Positions 50,311-60,534 are shown, counted from the first letter of the stretch. The stretch is DNA of 64,000 nucleotides from Microbispora triticiradicis (GCA_003260025.2 QFZU02000050.1:62001-126000), one strand, 5' to 3'. Notes: generated by a model not told the origin, from the sequence alone. Numbers and translations are program-made.

Positions 50311-51495
50311 CTAAGCCGCTTGTACGGCGTCGCGAAGGGCAAGCCCTGCCCTGAGGATGTTGGTTGCCGCGTTCACGTCGGCGTGCGCGGTATGCCCGCA
50401 GGCCGTACAGGTGAATTTGGCTTGGGTGTGGCGGTTCTCCTTGGCGACGTGCCCGCAGCGGGCACACGTGCGGGAGGTGTCGGCGGGGTTCACCGCGATC
50501 AGCTCGCGACCGGCGCTTTCAGCCTTGTGCGCGAGCACACGCAGGAACACCCCCCAACCCGCGTCCAGGATGCCGCGGTTGAGCCCGGCTTTGGCGGCGA
50601 CGTTCCGGCCTGGGACCTCGATCGTGCCGGACGCCGACCGGGTCATGTTCACGATCCGCAGGTCCTCGTGCACGATCACGCCGTAGGCTCCTACCAGCCC
50701 GAGCGCAACCTTGTGCGCGCCGTCCAGCCACTGACGGCGAACCTTCGCATGCTGGGCGGAAACCCTGGCCACAGTCTTACGACGGCGATGGGAGCCGCGC
50801 TTTTCACGGGCGAGGTCCCGCTGAGCGGCGGCCAGCTTGTCAGCGGACGCGGCCAGATGACGCGGGTTGGCCAGATGCTCCCCGTCCGAGGTGGTGACCA
50901 GGGACGCCACACCCATGTCCAGGCCCACGGCCGCGTCGGTCGCCGGCAGGGGTCCTAGGGGGACCTCGTCGCACGCCACGACCACGTACCAGCGGTCGCC
51001 TTCCCGCTTCACCGCGATCGTCTTCACCCGCCCGCGCACGGGCCGGTGCCGGTGGACGCGGACGTGGCCGACGCCCTGCAAGCGGACGTAGGTCGCCGTC
51101 GGGTGCTCAGGCTGGGAGTCCCACCGGCAGCCGTCGCCGTCCTTGGGCCACTCCACCGTGCCGAACCACCCGCGGCCCTTGAACCGCGGGAAGCCGGGCT
51201 TGTCACCGGCTTCGACACGGCGGAAGAACGCCGCGAACGCCCTTTCCAGCCGGCGCAGAGTGGCCTGCTGAGAGGAGAACGACCACCGGCCCTGCCCATC
51301 GGGGTCGTCGGCGCGAATGTGCTTCAGCTCCCCCGACTGGTCGCCGTACCCGACACTCACCCCCGCCATCCGATAGGCCGTACGACGGTGCTCAAGCGCC
51401 GCGTTGTAAAGCTGCCGGTGATCCTCCAGGCACGCGGCGAGCGCAATGCGCTGATGGCGGGTCGGGCGCAACAGGAATGTGAAAGACCTACGCAC
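50311..51495 (-). CDS. tnpB: TnpB RNA-guided nuclease-like protein
   Basis: A 394-residue OrfB/TnpB protein, apparently intact. The N-terminal helical region (LRPTRHQRIALAACLEDHRQLYNAALEHRR) is typical. The RuvC residues are visible: Asp in AVGLDMGVASLVTT, Glu in GVIVHEDLRI and the last Asp in AHADVNAATNIL. The zinc ribbon CARCGH..CTACGH has all four cysteines. Members of this family are omega-RNA-guided DNA endonucleases that aid element retention. It starts at GTG. Confidence 0.93.
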   Translation of the reverse strand: MRRSFTFLLRPTRHQRIALAACLEDHRQLYNAALEHRRTAYRMAGVSVGYGDQSGELKHIRADDPDGQGRWSFSSQQATLRRLERAFAAFFRRVEAGDKPGFPRFKGRGWFGTVEWPKDGDGCRWDSQPEHPTATYVRLQGVGHVRVHRHRPVRGRVKTIAVKREGDRWYVVVACDEVPLGPLPATDAAVGLDMGVASLVTTSDGEHLANPRHLAASADKLAAAQRDLAREKRGSHRRRKTVARVSAQHAKVRRQWLDGAHKVALGLVGAYGVIVHEDLRIVNMTRSASGTIEVPGRNVAAKAGLNRGILDAGWGVFLRVLAHKAESAGRELIAVNPADTSRTCARCGHVAKENRHTQAKFTCTACGHTAHADVNAATNILRAGLALRDAVQAA

Positions 51496-52889
<1,394 letters not shown>

Positions 52890-52932
52890 CGGTTCTTCCC
52901 GGCGGCCGCCGCCCGGGTCCTGAGCCCGCGCC

Positions 52933-53553
52933 TCAGTAGGCCCGGCGGCGGCGGAGCAGCCAGGCGGCGATCACGCCGCCGATGAGGCCGAACAGGTGGC
53001 CCTGCCAGGAGACGCCCGGCTGGGTGGGCAGGGCGCCCCACAGGATCGAGTAGTACAGCACGGCGACCACGACGCCGAGGACGATGTCGAGAGCCCGGCG
53101 GTCGAACAGGCCCCGGGCCACGACGTAGCCGAAGTAGCCGAAGACGAGGCCGCTCGCGCCGATCGTGAGCGTGTCGGGCGGGCTGGTGAGCCACACGCCC
53201 ATGCCGCTGACCAGGATGACGATCAGGCTCGCGACGAGGAACCGGCCGATGCCCCGGATGGCCGCCACGAACCCCAGGATCAGCAGCGGCACCGAGTTGG
53301 CCATCAGGTGGGCGAAACCCGCGTGCAGGAACGGGGCGAAGAAGATCCCGGGCAGCCCGTCCGGCTCGTGGGCGACGATGCCGTACCTGTCGAGTCTGTT
53401 GTTCTCGACGTAGTCGAGGATCTCGATCGCCCACATCGCCGACACGAGCACGATCATCAGGATCGCGCTGCCGAGGGCGCCGGTGAGCAGCTCGGACGCG
53501 CGTTCCCGCATCGACCGGCCGGACGGGGGCAGCCCGGGCTCGGATACACTCAT
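52933..53553 (-). CDS. Rhomboid-family intramembrane serine protease
   Basis: A 206-residue, six-helix membrane protein. The catalytic serine is in IGASGLVFGYFGY, the histidine in SWQGHLFGLIGG, and the HxxxN motif is FAHLMANSVPLL, so the active-site set is complete. Substrates are unknown. The ATG at 53551-53553 was chosen over one nine codons upstream because of GGTGAA just before it. Confidence 0.9.
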   Translation of the reverse strand: MSVSEPGLPPSGRSMRERASELLTGALGSAILMIVLVSAMWAIEILDYVENNRLDRYGIVAHEPDGLPGIFFAPFLHAGFAHLMANSVPLLILGFVAAIRGIGRFLVASLIVILVSGMGVWLTSPPDTLTIGASGLVFGYFGYVVARGLFDRRALDIVLGVVVAVLYYSILWGALPTQPGVSWQGHLFGLIGGVIAAWLLRRRRAY

Positions 53554-53626
53554 GGATTCACCGTACGCAGTCACGCCCATGGACGAGCGGACTGCCCGGA
53601 ACCACCCCGATCATGCCTGTCGGCGG

Positions 53627-54442
53627 CTATTCGCCCTTCCAGACGGGAGGGCGCTTCTCCGCGAAGGCCGCCGCGCCCTCCATGGCGTCACCGGACGTGA
53701 AGACCGGGCCGATGATCTCGCCCTGCTTCCGGAACATCTCCTCCCTGGACCAGTCGGCCGACTCGACGACGACCCGCTTGGTCGCGGCGAGGGCCAGCGG
53801 CGCGTTCGCGGCGATCGTGCGGGCCAGTTCGAGCGCGCCGTGCAGGGCCTCGCCCGGGTAGGTGACCCGGTTGACCAGCCCCAGCTCGTACAGCCGGGTG
53901 GCCGGGTAGTGCTCGCCGGTCAGCGCGATCTCCATCGCGACGTGGTACGGAATCCGGCGCGGCAGCCGCATGATCCCGCCCGCGGCGGCCACGAGCCCGC
54001 GCCTGGGCTCCGGCAGGCCGAACTTGGCGTCCTCGGAGGCGACGACGATGTCGCAGGCGAGCGCCAGCTCGAACCCGCCGGCCAGCGCGTACCCCTCGAC
54101 GGCCGCGATGATCGGCTTCTTCGGCGGCGCCTCGGTGATGCCGCCGAAGCCCCGGCCCTCGACCGTGGGCATGTCGCCGGTGAGGAACCCCTTCAGGTCC
54201 ATGCCCGCCGAGAACGTGCCACCGGCCCCGGTCAGGACGATCACCGACACCTCGGGGCTGGCGTCGAGCTCGTCGAGGGCGGCCGCGATGCCGCGCGCCA
54301 CCGCGCCGTTCACGGCGTTCCTGACCCTCGGCCGGTTGATGGTGACGACGGCCACCCCGCCGTCGACGATCTCTACGAGCACCTCGTCCGGCGCGGCGGC
54401 CGGCCCGGAGTCAACCTCGGACAACCTGACCTCACCTGTCAC
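53627..54442 (-). CDS. Enoyl-CoA hydratase/isomerase family protein
   Basis: A 271-residue crotonase-fold protein. The oxyanion-hole segments are GTFSAGMDLKGFL and EGYALAGGFELALACD, and the glutamate region FGLPEPRRGLVAAAGG fits hydratases. GTG start overlaps the stop of the upstream dehydrogenase by four bases (GTGA). The two genes likely handle successive steps of acyl-CoA oxidation. Confidence 0.92.
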   Translation of the reverse strand: MTGEVRLSEVDSGPAAAPDEVLVEIVDGGVAVVTINRPRVRNAVNGAVARGIAAALDELDASPEVSVIVLTGAGGTFSAGMDLKGFLTGDMPTVEGRGFGGITEAPPKKPIIAAVEGYALAGGFELALACDIVVASEDAKFGLPEPRRGLVAAAGGIMRLPRRIPYHVAMEIALTGEHYPATRLYELGLVNRVTYPGEALHGALELARTIAANAPLALAATKRVVVESADWSREEMFRKQGEIIGPVFTSGDAMEGAAAFAEKRPPVWKGE

Positions 54443-55218
54443 TTGGGCTGGAAGCGGATGCCGCCGTCGAAGCGGATGACCTCGCCGTTCATGTAGTCGT
54501 TCTCGATCAGCGTGCGGACCAGGTGGGCGAACTCGGACGCCTTGCCCAGCCGCTTCGGGAACGCCACCGGCCCGATCAGCTTGGCCTTGAACGCCTCGGC
54601 GTCCTGGTCGCCGATCTTGCCGTAGATGGGGGTGTCGATGATGCCCGGCGCGATCGTCAGCACGCGGACGCCGACCACGGCGAGGTCGCGGGCGGCGGGC
54701 AGGGTCATGCCGATGATCCCGCCCTTGGACGCGGAGTAGGCGACCTGGCCCGTCTGGCCCTCGATACCGGCCACCGACGCGGTGTTGACCACGACGCCGC
54801 GGGCGCCGTCCTCGTCCGCCGGCTCGGTCCTGGCCATGGCCGCCGCGCCGATGCGCATGAGGTTGAACGTGCCGATCAGGTTGACGTCGATCACCTTGCG
54901 GTAGGACGCCAGGTCATGCGGAGAGCCGTCCCGCCCGACGGTGCGCTGGGCCCAGCCGATGCCCGCGCTGCTGACCACGGCGCGCAACGGCTTCCCGGTG
55001 GCGACCGCCGTCTCCACCGCGGCCTGCACCGACGCCTCGTCCGCCACGTCGGTGTGGGCGAACACGCCGCCGATCTCGTCGGCCAGCGCCTTGCCGCGCT
55101 CCGCGTTCAGGTCGGCCACGACCACGGTCGCGCCGACACGGGCCAGCTCGCGGGCGGTCGCCTCGCCGAGGCCGCTGGCGCCGCCCGAGATGATTGCTGC
55201 TGCTCCGTTCAGATCCAT
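54439..55218 (-). CDS. Short-chain dehydrogenase, 3-hydroxyacyl-CoA dehydrogenase type
   Basis: A 259-residue SDR oxidoreductase similar to HSD17B10-type 3-hydroxyacyl-CoA dehydrogenases. The NAD-binding motif is SGGASGLGEA, followed by NSAG-equivalent VVSSAGIG and the catalytic YSASK. The C-terminal IRFDGGIRFQPK is typical of this subgroup. Its ATG lies exactly six bases after TAGGGT, so the mRNA is probably leaderless. It overlaps the enoyl-CoA hydratase gene. Confidence 0.92.
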   Translation of the reverse strand: MDLNGAAAIISGGASGLGEATARELARVGATVVVADLNAERGKALADEIGGVFAHTDVADEASVQAAVETAVATGKPLRAVVSSAGIGWAQRTVGRDGSPHDLASYRKVIDVNLIGTFNLMRIGAAAMARTEPADEDGARGVVVNTASVAGIEGQTGQVAYSASKGGIIGMTLPAARDLAVVGVRVLTIAPGIIDTPIYGKIGDQDAEAFKAKLIGPVAFPKRLGKASEFAHLVRTLIENDYMNGEVIRFDGGIRFQPK

Positions 55219-55224
55219 AGCCGG

Positions 55225-55230
55225 ACCCTA
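55225..55230 (-). promoter_or_regulatory. -10 element of the SDR/hydratase operon
   Basis: Minus-strand TAGGGT followed by CCGGCT and then the ATG. Transcription would begin on the start codon itself. The -35 (GAACTT, 16 bp away) is weak. Confidence 0.4.
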
Positions 55231-55251
55231 ACGCGATAACCGAATGAAGTT

Positions 55252-55596
55252 CTACTCGGGGTGGCGCAAAATCGCGGTATCGACGTCCGGATAGACCTTG
55301 ATCCGCCGGTCCAGCCCGGTCGTGCGCAGGATGCGGGCGACCGGCGGCTGCGGGGAGGCGAGGCTCACCCCGCCGCCCTCGCTCGTGGCCAGCCGCCAGG
55401 CCTCGATCAGCACGCTCAGGCCGCTGGAGTCCATGAACGACAGCTCGCCGAGGTCGAGCACGAGGGTCGGGTTGTCGTTCGTTATGGCGTCACGCACCTC
55501 GTCGCGCAGGAACGGCGCCGTGAACAGGTCGAGCTCACCCTCTACGGCCACCACGACGGCGTTGGACAGTGATTGGCGCGCGAGCCGCAGCTTCAA
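55252..55596 (-). CDS. STAS-domain anti-sigma factor antagonist
   Basis: A 114-residue STAS protein with VVVAVEGELDLFTAPFLRDEV and the phospho-acceptor serine region LGELSFMDSSGLSVLIEA. TTG start (55594-55596) is supported by GGAGG seven bases upstream. Such proteins free a sigma factor when dephosphorylated by a PP2C phosphatase; the phosphatase encoded at 41694-43916 could be one, but no direct evidence links them. Confidence 0.93.
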   Translation of the reverse strand: MKLRLARQSLSNAVVVAVEGELDLFTAPFLRDEVRDAITNDNPTLVLDLGELSFMDSSGLSVLIEAWRLATSEGGGVSLASPQPPVARILRTTGLDRRIKVYPDVDTAILRHPE

Positions 55597-55634
55597 CGTG
55601 TGACCTCCTCCGCTGCGCCCACTTTACTTATCCA

Positions 55635-56387
55635 TCACCCGGGGTGAGCGGGCACGGCGAAGCCGTACGGCAGTTCGAGCCGATGGTCGGCGAGCAGCCG
55701 CCCGTCGGCGAGGAGCGTGTGTGTCGGCCCGTCCGCGGCGATCACCCCATCGGACATGACGAGCGACCGCTCGCACAGCTCCAGCGCGTACGGCAGGTCG
55801 TGGGTGACCATCAGCACGGTCACGTCCAGGCTTCTGAGGATCTCGGCGAGCTCGCGGCGCGAGGCGGGGTCGAGGTTGGAGGAGGGCTCGTCGAGCACGA
55901 GGATCTCCGGCTCCATCGCCAGCACGGTCGCCACGGCCACCCTGCGCCGCTGGCCGAAGGACAGGTGGTGCGGCGGCCGGTCGAGGGCGTCGAGCATGCC
56001 GACCCGCTCCAGGGCGTCACGGACGCGGCGGTCGAGTTCGGCGCCGCGCAGGCCGAGGTTGGCCGGCCCGAACGCGACGTCCTCGCGGACGGTCGGCATG
56101 AAGAGCTGGTCGTCGGGATCCTGGAACACCAGCCCAACGCGGCGACGGATCTCCCGCAGCGTGTCGGCCCGCACCGGAAGGCCGCCCACCTCCACCGTGC
56201 CGTGCCCGGCGGTGAGGATGCCGTTGAGGTGCATGACCAGCGTGGTCTTGCCCGCGCCGTTCGGGCCGAGGAGGGCCACCCGCTCCCCCCGCCGGATCGT
56301 CAGGTCCACGCCGTACAGCGCCTGCGTCCCGTCGGGATAGGCGTACGCGAGCCTGCTCACCACGAGCGAGGGGCTGCCGGAGGTCAT
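55635..56387 (-). CDS. cbiO: ECF-type transporter ATPase (CbiO/NikO)
   Basis: A 250-residue ABC ATPase energising cobalt or nickel uptake. Walker A is GPNGAGKTT, the Q-loop FQDPDDQLF (typical of CbiO), the signature LSFGQRRRVA and Walker B EILVLDEPSSNLDP. The ATG at 56387 overlaps the CbiQ stop (ATGA) and has GGAG six bases upstream, preferred over the GTG four codons earlier. It is the last gene of the three-gene operon. Confidence 0.94.
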   Translation of the reverse strand: MTSGSPSLVVSRLAYAYPDGTQALYGVDLTIRRGERVALLGPNGAGKTTLVMHLNGILTAGHGTVEVGGLPVRADTLREIRRRVGLVFQDPDDQLFMPTVREDVAFGPANLGLRGAELDRRVRDALERVGMLDALDRPPHHLSFGQRRRVAVATVLAMEPEILVLDEPSSNLDPASRRELAEILRSLDVTVLMVTHDLPYALELCERSLVMSDGVIAADGPTHTLLADGRLLADHRLELPYGFAVPAHPG

Positions 56388-57148
56388 GTGGTGCTCCACG
56401 CCAGTAGGGCCGTCGCCGCGGCGAGGCAGGGAAGGATAGCCGCCGTCCCCCAGTCTCGCCCAGACGCCGATATATCCCTAATCGTCGGCATCTCGCCGGT
56501 GTAGCCCCGGCTCAGCATCGCGAGGTGGACCCGCTCCCCCCGCTCGTACGCCCGGATGAACAGGGCGCCGGCCGACTTCGCCAGCACCGGCGCCTGCCGC
56601 AGGTCCCGGGCGACGAATCCGCGCGACTCGCGGGCGACCCGCATGCGCCGCATCTGGTCGAGGATCACGTCGAGGTAGCGCAGCATGAACGTCGCGATCT
56701 GCACGAGCAGCCGGGGCAGCCGCAGCCGCTCGGCGCCGAGCAGCGTCATCCGGGGCTCGGTCGTGGCCGCGAGCAGGATCGAGGCGACCACGCCCAGCGT
56801 CGCCTTGGCCAGGATGTTCCAGGCGGCCCACAGGCCGGGGAGGCTGAGCGACACCCCGAGCACCTGGACCCGCTCACCGGTGCCGATCACCGGGATCGCC
56901 AGGGCGAACAGCACGAACGGCACCTCGATCACCATCCGCCGCGCGATCGCCCCCGCGGGCACCCGCGCGACCACCGCGACCGCGGCCAGCAGCAGCGCGT
57001 GGACGGCGAACGCCCAGAAACGCTCGCGCGGCGTGGCGACCACGCACACCGCGAACGCGACGACCGCCACCAGCTTGCACTGGGGCGGCAGCCGGTGGAC
57101 GGGCGTGTCGGCGGGCCGGTAGATCGGATGATGGTGCCCGGCGCTCAT
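56384..57148 (-). CDS. cbiQ: ECF-type transporter transmembrane protein (CbiQ/NikQ)
   Basis: A 254-residue T-component with about five membrane helices. The two coupling-helix motifs of the family are recognisable (RRMRVARESRGF and HLAMLSRGYTGEMP, the usual A-R-G triplets). It links the CbiM substrate-binding component to the ATPase. It starts 10 bp after cbiM. Confidence 0.93.
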   Translation of the reverse strand: MSAGHHHPIYRPADTPVHRLPPQCKLVAVVAFAVCVVATPRERFWAFAVHALLLAAVAVVARVPAGAIARRMVIEVPFVLFALAIPVIGTGERVQVLGVSLSLPGLWAAWNILAKATLGVVASILLAATTEPRMTLLGAERLRLPRLLVQIATFMLRYLDVILDQMRRMRVARESRGFVARDLRQAPVLAKSAGALFIRAYERGERVHLAMLSRGYTGEMPTIRDISASGRDWGTAAILPCLAAATALLAWSTT

Positions 57149-57158
57149 CCGGCGCCCG

Positions 57159-58214
57159 TCACTTCGCCAGAGCGCCCGCGGGCGACACCCCGCCGGTCGG
57201 GCGCCTGCGTCGCCGGACGGCGTAGAAGACCCCGCCTCCGGCCGCCACGGTCAGCGCGACGCCCGCGACCCCGGCCAGGCCGCCGGAGAGCCGCTGGTCG
57301 CTCAGGCCCCTCACGGAGTATCCGGCCAGCGGGGCGTCCTCCGCCGCGTGCGGCTTCTCCTGCGCGCTCAGCCCCTTGTCGGACGCCACCTTCTCCAGCC
57401 CGTCGGGGGCGCTGGAGGCGTAGAACGACACGACGCCGGCCAGCAGCACGGCCACGATCGCGCCACCCGCCAGGACCGGACGCAGCCCGATCCCCGCCGA
57501 GGGCTTCTCGGCGGGCCGCCCGCCGACCTCGACCTCCCCCTCGGCCGTACGCAGCACCAGCGGCCCGGCCGTCCCGCGCGCGCCGTAGACGAGGTCGGGC
57601 CGTACGGCCAGCACGCTGCTCACGGTGAGCGCGGTGATGAGGCCCTCCCCCAGCCCGATGAGCACGTGGACGCCGCCCATCGCGGCGGCCACCGCGCCCA
57701 GGTCGATCGGCGCGGTGCCGCCGAGCCAGAACAGGACCGTGAAGACGAGCGCCGCGGCGGGCACCGAGACCAGCGCGGCGAGGAACGACGCGGCCACCAG
57801 CGTGCCGCGCCGGCGCGGGCCGGTCCGGGTGACCAGCCGGAACACCGCCCAGCCGACGACCGAGGTGACGATCGCCATGAGTGTGATGTTGACCCCGAGG
57901 GCGGTCAGCCCGCCGTCGGCGAAGAAGAACCCCTGGACGAGCAGCACGACCGCGACGCACAGCACGGCGGTGTACGGCCCGACGAGTATCGCGGCCAGCG
58001 CCCCGCCGAGCAGGTGACCACTGGTGCCCGCGGCGACGGGGAAGTTGAGCATCTGCGCCGCGAAGACGAACGCGGCCACCAGGCCCGCCATGGGAGCGGT
58101 GCGGTCGTCGAGCTCCCGGCGGGCGCCCCGCAGGCACACGGCCACGCCGGCCGCCGCGAAGACGCCGGCGCCGACGGACACGGGAACGTCGAAAAACCCA
58201 TCGGGTACGTGCAC
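57159..58214 (-). CDS. cbiM: Ni/Co ECF substrate-binding protein with fused PDGLE domain (CbiM/NikM-like)
   Basis: A 351-residue membrane protein. The GTG at 58212-58214 gives the N-terminus MHVPDGFF, matching the obligatory Met-His that binds the metal in CbiM and NikM; the TTG two codons earlier would displace it. The core (1-215) has GTSGHLLGGALAA and HVLIGLGEGLITAL. The C-terminal half carries the PDGLE domain (SSAPDGLEKVASD), which acts as the CbiN/NikN-like small subunit. AGAGGGG precedes the start. The Nur box upstream favours nickel over cobalt. Confidence 0.93.
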   Translation of the reverse strand: MHVPDGFFDVPVSVGAGVFAAAGVAVCLRGARRELDDRTAPMAGLVAAFVFAAQMLNFPVAAGTSGHLLGGALAAILVGPYTAVLCVAVVLLVQGFFFADGGLTALGVNITLMAIVTSVVGWAVFRLVTRTGPRRRGTLVAASFLAALVSVPAAALVFTVLFWLGGTAPIDLGAVAAAMGGVHVLIGLGEGLITALTVSSVLAVRPDLVYGARGTAGPLVLRTAEGEVEVGGRPAEKPSAGIGLRPVLAGGAIVAVLLAGVVSFYASSAPDGLEKVASDKGLSAQEKPHAAEDAPLAGYSVRGLSDQRLSGGLAGVAGVALTVAAGGGVFYAVRRRRRPTGGVSPAGALAK

Positions 58215-58250
58215 GATCAAACCCCTCTGAAACGGGCAGTTCTCAATCCC

Positions 58251-58278
58251 ACTTTAGAGCACGGGGTTGTAGTTGCAA
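58251..58278 (-). promoter_or_regulatory. Promoter of the cbiMQO operon
   Basis: Minus-strand TTGCAA (58273-58278) and TAAAGT (58251-58256) are 16 bp apart. The -35 is part of the Nur box, so repressor binding would block polymerase directly. Confidence 0.55.
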
Positions 58279-58289
58279 CTAATTCGCAA
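58273..58289. promoter_or_regulatory. Nur (nickel regulator) box
   Basis: TTGCAACTAATTCGCAA matches the Nur consensus TTGCAA-N5-TTGCAA with one mismatch. It lies 59 bp before the cbiM start and overlaps the promoter. The Fur-family repressor Nur binds such sites in the presence of nickel. Confidence 0.65.
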
Positions 58290-60137
58290 TTAGCGCCGGC
58301 GCACGGCCCGGATCACCCGCTTGACCAGGGTCAGCGGGGTGTCCACGCGTACCGACAGGCTGAGCCGCCGGTTGACCGCCGTCGCGTACGGCCTGGCCGT
58401 CCACCGCAGGGGGCCACGCCACCACCGCATCGTCCGGGCGGGAGCGTCCATCGCGGCCTCCACCTTGACCGGGAGGCGCACCGGCGGCCCACCGAGGTCG
58501 AGTTCGAGGTAGGCGTCCCAGGTGCCGGGCGGCGGAACGTCCGTCTCGGCCGCGAACCCCTCTGGCGAGACGGCCACCGCTCGCTCCCGGTACTCCCGTC
58601 CCGGCCCCCGCTCACGCCACACCAGGTGCCGTACCGCCGGGGCGGCGGGCTCCTCGCCGACCCGCACGTGCCCCTCGACCAGCAGCCGCCGGGCCCGCCG
58701 GCGGGCCCGGGTAAGCCGTGCGGCGGCCGGGACGCCGGCCGCGTGCCCTCCGGCGTCGATCGACAGGTGGCCGTGCGACCGGGTGAGGAAGGGCACCACG
58801 GCGACGCCGTTCACCAGACGGGGGCCCGGGACGCCGGCCCCCGGGTCGCGGCTGGAGCCGAACCGGGCCGGCCTGCGCACGCCCTCGCACTCGACGAACA
58901 CGTGGACGTCCCACACGCCCGGCGGCAACGCGGCCACGTCGATCAGGACGGTGAAGAAGCCGGTGGCGTGGAGCGCGGGAAGCGCCCGCTCCTCCCGGGA
59001 GAGGCGCTCACGCAGCACCAGCCCCACCACCCCGCCCTCGTCCGGTGCGGTGGCGGCGGGTGGTCCGGCCAGGCAGGCATGTCCGCCGACCACCAGATGA
59101 TCTCCCTGCCAGGAGACGCCGGTCAGGCGGTGGCGCAGCGGCGCGGCCTCGACCCGCGCGAGCCGTACGAGACGGGCGGTGTCGTCGAGCGCGGCGAGCC
59201 TGGCGACGTCCATGTCGTCGAGGGCGGCCCGCACACCAGGCGTCAGCCACTGGCCGCAGATGTCGGCCACCTCGACGGCGATCTTCTCGCGGTCCGCCTC
59301 GTCGTCGTCCAGGAACGGCGCTCCCAGCCGGGCCAGCACGTCACGGCGCAGATGCCGCAGGAGCAGCCGGTCGCGCAGCGCGCCCGGCGGCACGTGCCGC
59401 GCCATCACCTCGATGGGCGTGCGGACCAGGCGCAGCCGGGTCAGGGGGTCGGCCACGCACCCCGCCTCGGCGCCTCCGGTTCCCGCGCCCTCCGCTCCGG
59501 TGGCCTCGGCGTGGTAGCAGTCGTGGTCCGCCACCACGGAGACGACCCGGGCGTGACAGTAGGCGTGCACGGTGAATGCCATGTCCTCGCCGGTCCGCTG
59601 CGTCTCGTCGAAGCGGAGGGCGTGCCGTTCCAGGAAGGTCCGGCGGAAGAGCTTGAAACACGTCAGGTCGTCGTAGACCGCGGCTAAGGAGGCCCGGTCG
59701 GCGCTGTCCCGCAGCCCGTCGCGAGCGCCGGAGACCCTTCCGACGACGACGTCCGAGCCGTTCCGGTCGGCCGCGGCGACCAGCGGCGTCAGCGCGTCCG
59801 GCGCGAGACGGTCCCCGGCGTCGCAGAAGAAGACGTACCGCCCGGCCGCGCGGGCGAGCCCTCTGTTGCGGGCGGCGCCCGGAGTGCAGGGGTGCCGGTC
59901 GTGGATCACGGTGATCACTCGCGGGTGACAGGCGGCGTAGAGGTCGAGCAGCTCGCGGGTCCCGTCGCGGGAACCGCCGTCCACGACGACGATCTCCTTC
60001 GCGACCCGCTGGACCAGCAGCGAGGTGAGGCAGCGGTCGAGGGACGCCCGGCAGTTGTACGCCGGGACGACGACGCTGACGTCGATCATCCCGCGGGCTC
60101 CCCGGCCGACGCGCCGATCACTCTCCGTGTCCATCAC
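58290..60137 (-). CDS. Family 2 glycosyltransferase with long C-terminal region
   Basis: A 615-residue protein. Residues about 18-200 are a GT-A fold transferase: VSVVVPAYNCRASLDRCLTSL, KEIVVVDGGSRDGT, the metal-binding FFCDAGDRL in place of DxD, and RTGEDMAF. The remaining 400 residues contain two similar beta modules (ALHATGFFTVLIDVAALPPGVWDVHVFVE and EGFAAETDVPPPGTWDAYLELD) resembling those in wall teichoic acid or glycan synthases. It probably builds a cell-envelope polymer. It is monocistronic, ending at the Nur box. Confidence 0.85.
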   Translation of the reverse strand: MMDTESDRRVGRGARGMIDVSVVVPAYNCRASLDRCLTSLLVQRVAKEIVVVDGGSRDGTRELLDLYAACHPRVITVIHDRHPCTPGAARNRGLARAAGRYVFFCDAGDRLAPDALTPLVAAADRNGSDVVVGRVSGARDGLRDSADRASLAAVYDDLTCFKLFRRTFLERHALRFDETQRTGEDMAFTVHAYCHARVVSVVADHDCYHAEATGAEGAGTGGAEAGCVADPLTRLRLVRTPIEVMARHVPPGALRDRLLLRHLRRDVLARLGAPFLDDDEADREKIAVEVADICGQWLTPGVRAALDDMDVARLAALDDTARLVRLARVEAAPLRHRLTGVSWQGDHLVVGGHACLAGPPAATAPDEGGVVGLVLRERLSREERALPALHATGFFTVLIDVAALPPGVWDVHVFVECEGVRRPARFGSSRDPGAGVPGPRLVNGVAVVPFLTRSHGHLSIDAGGHAAGVPAAARLTRARRRARRLLVEGHVRVGEEPAAPAVRHLVWRERGPGREYRERAVAVSPEGFAAETDVPPPGTWDAYLELDLGGPPVRLPVKVEAAMDAPARTMRWWRGPLRWTARPYATAVNRRLSLSVRVDTPLTLVKRVIRAVRRR

Positions 60138-60312
60138 CTTTCATTATGTGCCCCTGACCCTCGCGAACAGCGCCTGCGCCGCTTACCCGGCGCGTCACGC
60201 CTCTCCGGGACGGCGTCACCGGGCCCGGCAGGGGAACCGGCCGTCGATCTTTGGCAGGCCACGGCATAGGTTGTCTGGAGTTCCAGCCAACTGACGGCAA
60301 AGGCAGGTCACT

Positions 60313-60534
60313 GTGACTCACGAGCTCAGCCACGAGCGGTTCGAGACCCTGAAGCGTGAATTCGACGCGATCGACCGCGACGGCGACGGCTTCATCACCG
60401 AGGCGGAGCTGCTCTCCTACTTCCCCGGCCTGCCGCCGGAGGCGATCGCCGCGCTGGACCGGGACGCCGACGTGGACGCCGACGGCCGGTTCTCCCTGGA
60501 GGAGTTCGTCCGACTGGCCGGCGCCCGCGACTGA
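60313..60534 (+). CDS. EF-hand calcium-binding protein
   Basis: A 73-residue calmodulin-like protein with two EF-hands: loop DRDGDGFITEAE and loop DVDADGRFSLEE, both with full ligand sets, flanked by helices. It has no signal peptide. It starts at GTG after GGCAGG. Such small proteins occur widely in streptomycetes and relatives as calcium buffers or sensors. Confidence 0.9.
   Translation: MTHELSHERFETLKREFDAIDRDGDGFITEAELLSYFPGLPPEAIAALDRDADVDADGRFSLEEFVRLAGARD

Larger units (their letters stand above)
50284..51495 (-). mobile_element. Solitary IS200/IS605-superfamily TnpB element
   Basis: The element holds only tnpB and a right-end hairpin; no TnpA tyrosine transposase is present, so it could move only in trans. 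The left end is not certain and lies somewhere in 51496-51600. It sits in the 5' flank of the 916-residue receptor-like gene and on the same strand, so omega RNA or read-through could reach that gene. Confidence 0.65.

Noticed and set aside
47442-50342. 966-codon frame overlapping the receptor-like gene on the same strand
   Set aside because: It is an Arg/Gly/Ala/Pro-rich shifted frame; the overlapping frame has membrane helices and a ligand-binding domain.
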